A DNA stretch of 64,000 bases, taken from positions 5,580,501 to 5,644,500 of the forward strand of contig NZ_CP081903.1 of the NCBI RefSeq assembly GCF_020091405.1. The letters run 5' to 3'. Source of the stretch: Bacteroides cellulosilyticus. Its GTDB lineage: Bacteria > Bacteroidota > Bacteroidia > Bacteroidales > Bacteroidaceae. Positions within the stretch are counted from its first letter, which is position 1, and each line of letters starts with the position of its first letter. A program made the position numbers and the translations under genes. Below the pieces are notes generated by a model. The model did no database searches, had not been told where the DNA came from, and worked only from the letters and a program-made list of their open reading frames with translations. Positions 60,814 to 64,000 of this stretch are shown here, piece by piece.

Positions 60814-62217
60814 TTAATATTCTTCCGCAAACATCGGATCCCAGGCGGGCAGACGGATGGGTTTCTGCTTGAATATATCCATTACTTTGGCAGGAACGTA
60901 TTTAGTCTCCAGCACCAGACGGAACATATATTCGTCGAACCATTCATCGGTCATGATCAGATGTCCCTGATAACCGCTTGCAGGTCCCCAACTATTTTCA
61001 ACCATCCATTTCACGGGTTTTCCGTCTTTATTCAGATCCACAGCCATAAGGGTCATGGCATGAGACGAGCCGCTGGAGAAGGTTTGGATGCGTTGTTTCT
61101 TATCCATATTGAAGGTGGTGCCCATGAGCGATTCATAATCATAGTTTTTCACATCGAGCAAGCCACGCTCGGAATTCAGGAACTTGCCTACGTCGCAAGA
61201 GAAATACATCATGGTGCTGTCCTTCAGGGAAGCGATAGCCATTTCCTTGATGTCCTCTACAGGCAGGTTGACGTACGTCCAGTTCTTCCCGTCGTAGCGG
61301 TGACGGTCGTAATCTATTTCATAACACTTGTAGTACTCGCGCGAAGGATCGTTCATAACCATCACATAATTGGTCAACAGATTCTCGTCGCCATACTTCT
61401 TGAGGAAGGACATCGGGGTGTGATGTTCCGTTTCGACAGGATTGCCCTGGGCATCTTTACGCACATAGTCAAACTCCGTAGGAGGAACGCCAAGATTCAG
61501 CACCAGCATGCGATAGATAGTGCCGAGCATCGCAGGCTTTTCCTTATCCAGCGCCGCAGGCTTTGCCCCTTTAGAAGCCAGATCACGCAGTTGCAGACCG
61601 TATTCCTTTAACTTCAAAGAAATCAGATTTGCCATACGCGACGTATTGTCGCTGCTGTTCGTTTCCGGCATGGCTTCTTTAGGTACCAGGCCATATTTGC
61701 TGACGATATCTGCAACGCCCGTAAAAGTTCCTCCATCGCTTAGCGGATGTTGGAAAAGCCATTCTACGGTTTTATCGTTCAAGGGTTTGTCACGGGTATC
61801 AATGACGCCTTGCAGGAAGAGGTTAGCCTTCTCCAGCTGGTCCCAGAAAAAAGGATAAATTTCCGAGAATTCAAAAGACTGGAAGCCGTATTTACCGATG
61901 GCTTTGGCACGCATCACGTTCAGCCCTGTGAAAAGCCAGCAACGACCGGATGATTTCTGGTCGGTGATGCCTTTCGAATTTACTTTTACGGAGAAATGAG
62001 TATCCATTCCGGCCAGATTCTCCTGGTTGAGTGCAAGTTTGCGGATGTCATTGTTGCCAATGGCGTTACGCAGAGCTTTGTCGGCACTGGTTCCCTCGTA
62101 ACTCTGTTTGATCTGGTTCAGCATCGCATCGCTGATACCGCCTTTCCCGTCTTGCGCCTGTACGGAAAGTAATGCGGCGCTGAAAACAAAAACGGATAAA
62201 ATTCGTCTATTCATCAT
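60814..62217 (-). CDS. C1-family cysteine peptidase (aminopeptidase C/bleomycin hydrolase type), exported
   Basis: This 467-aa peptidase has a signal peptide (cut near VQAQ) and the C1B papain fold. The catalytic Cys93 lies in SSGRCWLF, the His in 'SSHAMTLMAVD' and the Asn in 'VENSWG'. PepC-type enzymes form hexamers and trim peptides from the N-terminus. Most are cytoplasmic; the signal peptide points to the periplasm, as is usual in Bacteroides. The two possible starts (MMNRR or MNRR) differ by one residue. Confidence 0.93.
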   Translation of the reverse strand: MMNRRILSVFVFSAALLSVQAQDGKGGISDAMLNQIKQSYEGTSADKALRNAIGNNDIRKLALNQENLAGMDTHFSVKVNSKGITDQKSSGRCWLFTGLNVMRAKAIGKYGFQSFEFSEIYPFFWDQLEKANLFLQGVIDTRDKPLNDKTVEWLFQHPLSDGGTFTGVADIVSKYGLVPKEAMPETNSSDNTSRMANLISLKLKEYGLQLRDLASKGAKPAALDKEKPAMLGTIYRMLVLNLGVPPTEFDYVRKDAQGNPVETEHHTPMSFLKKYGDENLLTNYVMVMNDPSREYYKCYEIDYDRHRYDGKNWTYVNLPVEDIKEMAIASLKDSTMMYFSCDVGKFLNSERGLLDVKNYDYESLMGTTFNMDKKQRIQTFSSGSSHAMTLMAVDLNKDGKPVKWMVENSWGPASGYQGHLIMTDEWFDEYMFRLVLETKYVPAKVMDIFKQKPIRLPAWDPMFAEEY

Positions 62218-62429
62218 ATACTATAGTTTTATAATATGTTGTCCTGGCATTGCCATTAGTGTAAAATCAGGTTTCAGTAAAATGCAAAATTAATGGCTTT
62301 TTTGAAACTTTTAGTAAAATCTGCGGATTTTTGGTAAACTATTGTGCTGCCATCTTTAAACTATAACTTGGCAAAGTTAAACAATTATATCGAACCGTAT
62401 CTATATAAATCAATACATAGCAGATAAAA

Positions 62430-62466
62430 TTCCGCAAGCCAAAACAGCTTTGCCTGGCTTGCGGAA
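62430..62466 (-). terminator. Terminator after the smalltalk-type peptide gene
   Basis: Arms TTCCGCAAGCCA (62430-62441) and TGGCTTGCGGAA (62455-62466) pair over 12 bp. On the minus strand TTTTAT follows. The rest of the 271-nt gap to the peptidase gene shows only AT-rich sequence. Confidence 0.65.
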
Positions 62467-62488
62467 AAAAGTCATAATGCAGTTTCTC

Positions 62489-62590
62489 CTATAACGGCAT
62501 CGCATTGGCACCTACTACACCCGCTATAGCGGATGCCACCGCGATAACCACTTTCAGAATCAGATCCCAAACCGTTTTTTTGATTGCCAT
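62489..62590 (-). CDS. 33-aa hydrophobic peptide ('smalltalk' type)
   Basis: This frame encodes MAIKKTVWDLILKV followed by an Ala/Val/Gly-rich helix that ends AMPL. Short peptides with this head and one hydrophobic helix, next to an HU-like gene in Bacteroides, are known as 'smalltalk' proteins. An A/G-rich ribosome site (GGAGGTGTGG) lies just before the start. It is 60 nt after the HU gene and is probably co-transcribed with it. The function is unknown. Confidence 0.72.
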   Translation of the reverse strand: MAIKKTVWDLILKVVIAVASAIAGVVGANAMPL

Positions 62591-62650
62591 AATTTTCCAC
62601 ACCTCCTTCCGTAAATTTAAAATTTGAGAAAATGATTGTTAACTTCCCGG

Positions 62651-63148
62651 CTATCCAAGCGGATTTTCATCCAGCCCGCCGTCGCCGCCCGAATCGCTAC
62701 CGCCACTACCCGATCCGCTCTCCAGCTTTTCCAATTCGAACACCACATTATTCAAAGCCCCCTTGGTGGTGACGGTAGACTCATTCACCAGCTTCAGTGT
62801 ATTGTCCGCCAGAAAGCGGATATTCACGCGGGTGATATTCTTCACGCTACACTTGGCTGCCGTCTCCACGCCCGGGCAACGGAAAGTGATGTAGAACGTG
62901 CCGAAATTATCCAGTTTCACACGGTTGCCGTCACGTAAAATCTGTTTCATACTGCGCACCAAAGATTTGATGACGTGTTCCACATCTTCCACCGAAAGCG
63001 CACCGATGCCCTCTATCTCACTGGCAATGCGGTTGATATTGTACAACTGCCCCGAATCGGGCTTCTGACGGAGGTAATAGTACAAGGGAGAACTGGAGTC
63101 TCCAATGTTTTTTCTACGCTGATAGCGCTTTAGTTTTACTGTTCCCAT
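62651..63148 (-). CDS. HU-family DNA-binding protein with Gly/Ser tail
   Basis: This 165-aa protein has an HU/IHF-like core (about residues 20-120; 'INRIASEIEGIGALSVEDV', 'GNRVKLDNFGTFYITFRCP'), the Bacteroides-type layout with an N-terminal extension (MGTVKLKRYQRRKN). A flexible tail ends GGLDENPLG. The same ending occurs on the HU-like protein at 28986. It is the first gene of a pair with the smalltalk-type peptide. Confidence 0.92.
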   Translation of the reverse strand: MGTVKLKRYQRRKNIGDSSSPLYYYLRQKPDSGQLYNINRIASEIEGIGALSVEDVEHVIKSLVRSMKQILRDGNRVKLDNFGTFYITFRCPGVETAAKCSVKNITRVNIRFLADNTLKLVNESTVTTKGALNNVVFELEKLESGSGSGGSDSGGDGGLDENPLG

Positions 63149-63272
63149 AAGTTTTTTCCTGTTTGTTTTTTTAGAATATGAATAATTTTAATTTCGCCCC
63201 CCGGAACCAAGTCCGGTACAGGCACTCGAAACGTTTCGTTGACACAAAGGTACGACAGGGAGACACCCCCTC

Positions 63273-63322
63273 CGGAGGATAGCGGAGGTTAGCGGAGAAT
63301 ATCGGAGGATAAGGGAGGATAA
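63273..63322. repeat. Five 10-nt tandem repeats between the HU and DUF4248 genes
   Basis: Five units of 10 nt start at 63273, 63283, 63293, 63303 and 63313. They are of the type CGGAGGATAG and vary mainly in the last four bases. They lie in the 281-nt divergent region, 125 nt before the HU ATG and 108 nt before the DUF4248 ATG. The rest of the region has no gene. Confidence 0.85.
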
Positions 63323-63429
63323 AAAAAGAAAATAGTTTATCGTAAGGTAGTAAACAGTATACCAAACGCTTGATTATCCCGCTGAAAATCATTAACTTTA
63401 CAGAATATAACAGTAATAATCAATCAATT

Positions 63430-63705
63430 ATGAACACTAAGAACAATTATCAGACAAAAGCCAAAAGCCAAGAAGAAACAGACGATGAAAACGACTTTCC
63501 GATACGGACATACGGAAAAGGAGAACTGGCCGCAAAATACATGCCCGATGTGCAACAACAAACAGCCGTCAACCGCTTTAATGAGTGGATACACCTCTGC
63601 CCCGGACTGGAAGAACGGCTCGCCGCAACAGGCTGGAGCCTCGAAAGGAGGAAATATACACCCGCGCAAGTGCGCATCATAGTCGAAGCATTGGGCACTC
63701 CTTAA
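63430..63705 (+). CDS. DUF4248 protein
   Basis: This 91-aa protein starts at 63430 (MNTKNNYQTK). A DUF4248 core follows: 'FPIRTYGKGELAAKYMP', 'ALNRF'-like 'AVNRFNEWIHLCPGLEERL', and 'RKYTPAQVRIIVEALGTP'. It looks like a small helical DNA-binding or adaptor protein. DUF4248 genes are usually found divergent from HU/smalltalk genes in Bacteroides, as here. The start at 63430 is used, not the in-frame upstream codon. Confidence 0.88.
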   Translation: MNTKNNYQTKAKSQEETDDENDFPIRTYGKGELAAKYMPDVQQQTAVNRFNEWIHLCPGLEERLAATGWSLERRKYTPAQVRIIVEALGTP

Positions 63706-63883
63706 GACAGATACATGACCCGCCCAGGCATTTCCGATTCCGCTTCAAGAGATTCACCGGCAACGCTCAAGCAATCTGCCAACAGCTTCAAGCCGTTTTC
63801 TTACAGCTTCAGCACATTCCCCCCCGTTCCTTATCCGCGTGTACGCAAGTACGCCCGCGAGAGATATTTTTATTTATATAGAG

Positions 63884-63932
63884 AAAAAAGTCACTAAGAG
63901 GAGGTCCCCCTCCTCCTCTAAATGACTTTTTT
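63884..63932. terminator. Bidirectional terminator downstream of the DUF4248 gene
   Basis: A long stem (AAAAAAGTCA-TA-AGAGGAGG at 63884-63904 with CCTCCTCT-A-ATGACTTTTTT at 63912-63932) has runs of A and T on the two sides. The 178 nt between the DUF4248 stop and this hairpin hold only a weak 60-codon frame. Confidence 0.75.
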
Positions 63933-64000
63933 CCTGCTATTTTTGATATAGAATATTATAGACGTATGAATTATATGTAATATTGCACCGACAATTTTTA

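Noticed and set aside
63715..63897. 60-codon frame after the DUF4248 gene (Ser/Pro/Tyr-rich, basic end)
   Set aside because: No recognisable domain; it runs into the bidirectional terminator. It could be the degraded start of a gene, but this cannot be supported.

Overview
The window looks like chromosomal DNA of a Bacteroides species. Promoters fit the Bacteroides pattern TTTG-(about 20 nt)-TAnnTTTG. There are Bacteroides-type HU-like proteins, a 'smalltalk'-type peptide, a DUF4248 protein, TonB-dependent receptors, BspA/fimbrillin-like lipoproteins and a complete Na+-translocating NADH dehydrogenase (nqrABCDEF). No rRNA, tRNA or CRISPR array was seen. Most of the sequence is core housekeeping DNA, broken by one group II intron, one IS3-family element and one duplicated surface-protein locus.

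Layout: 1-4318 holds the yidC end, a MATE exporter and an S9 peptidase lipoprotein. 4431-6353 is a group II intron inserted just after a terminator hairpin and inside the last codons of the convergent lipB. 7076-13517 holds an AraC regulator and a copper locus on the minus strand (Cys-rich small protein, TonB receptor, periplasmic HMA protein, CopA ATPase). 13656-18697 holds a DUF3298 lipoprotein, rsmG, an MBL hydrolase and gcvP. 18859-29786 is the most unusual part. It has a large TPR/HTH membrane regulator, a short paralogue with only the membrane anchor and HTH, a tandem-duplicated pair (76-aa Gly/Ser-rich peptide plus BspA-like lipoprotein), and an HU-like/Ig protein. 30129-37165 holds an AAA-ATPase/nuclease-like protein, a hemolysin III-type protein, an ABC/GntR operon ending in a 37-aa membrane peptide, and an outer-membrane receptor. 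37661-39237 is an IS3-family element that landed in a 22-nt repeat array. 39745-49342 holds a nitroreductase, a HpaII-endonuclease-like protein, a CDGSH protein, YigZ, glycerate kinase, redox enzymes, aspartate dehydrogenase and an ECF sigma module. 49402-52971 is the serine-synthesis cluster (serC, serA, DUF1015). 53246-60664 holds a DbpA-like helicase and nqrABCDEF. 60814-63705 holds a C1 peptidase, a smalltalk-type peptide, an HU protein and a DUF4248 protein.

The best leads for something new are: (1) the duplicated peptide + BspA module with its paired long and short regulators; (2) four tandem arrays of unrelated sequence that all share a 22-23 nt period and lie downstream of genes; (3) two divergent copies of one ECF promoter (identical boxes, identical 15-nt spacer) between the sigma gene and a DUF6249 gene; (4) one palindromic promoter element shared by a DEAD-box helicase and a 67-aa basic protein; (5) sigma boxes only 4-8 nt from start codons, pointing to leaderless mRNAs; and (6) the intron that supplies a new stop codon to lipB. 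Everything here was read by eye. No database search or structure prediction was run.
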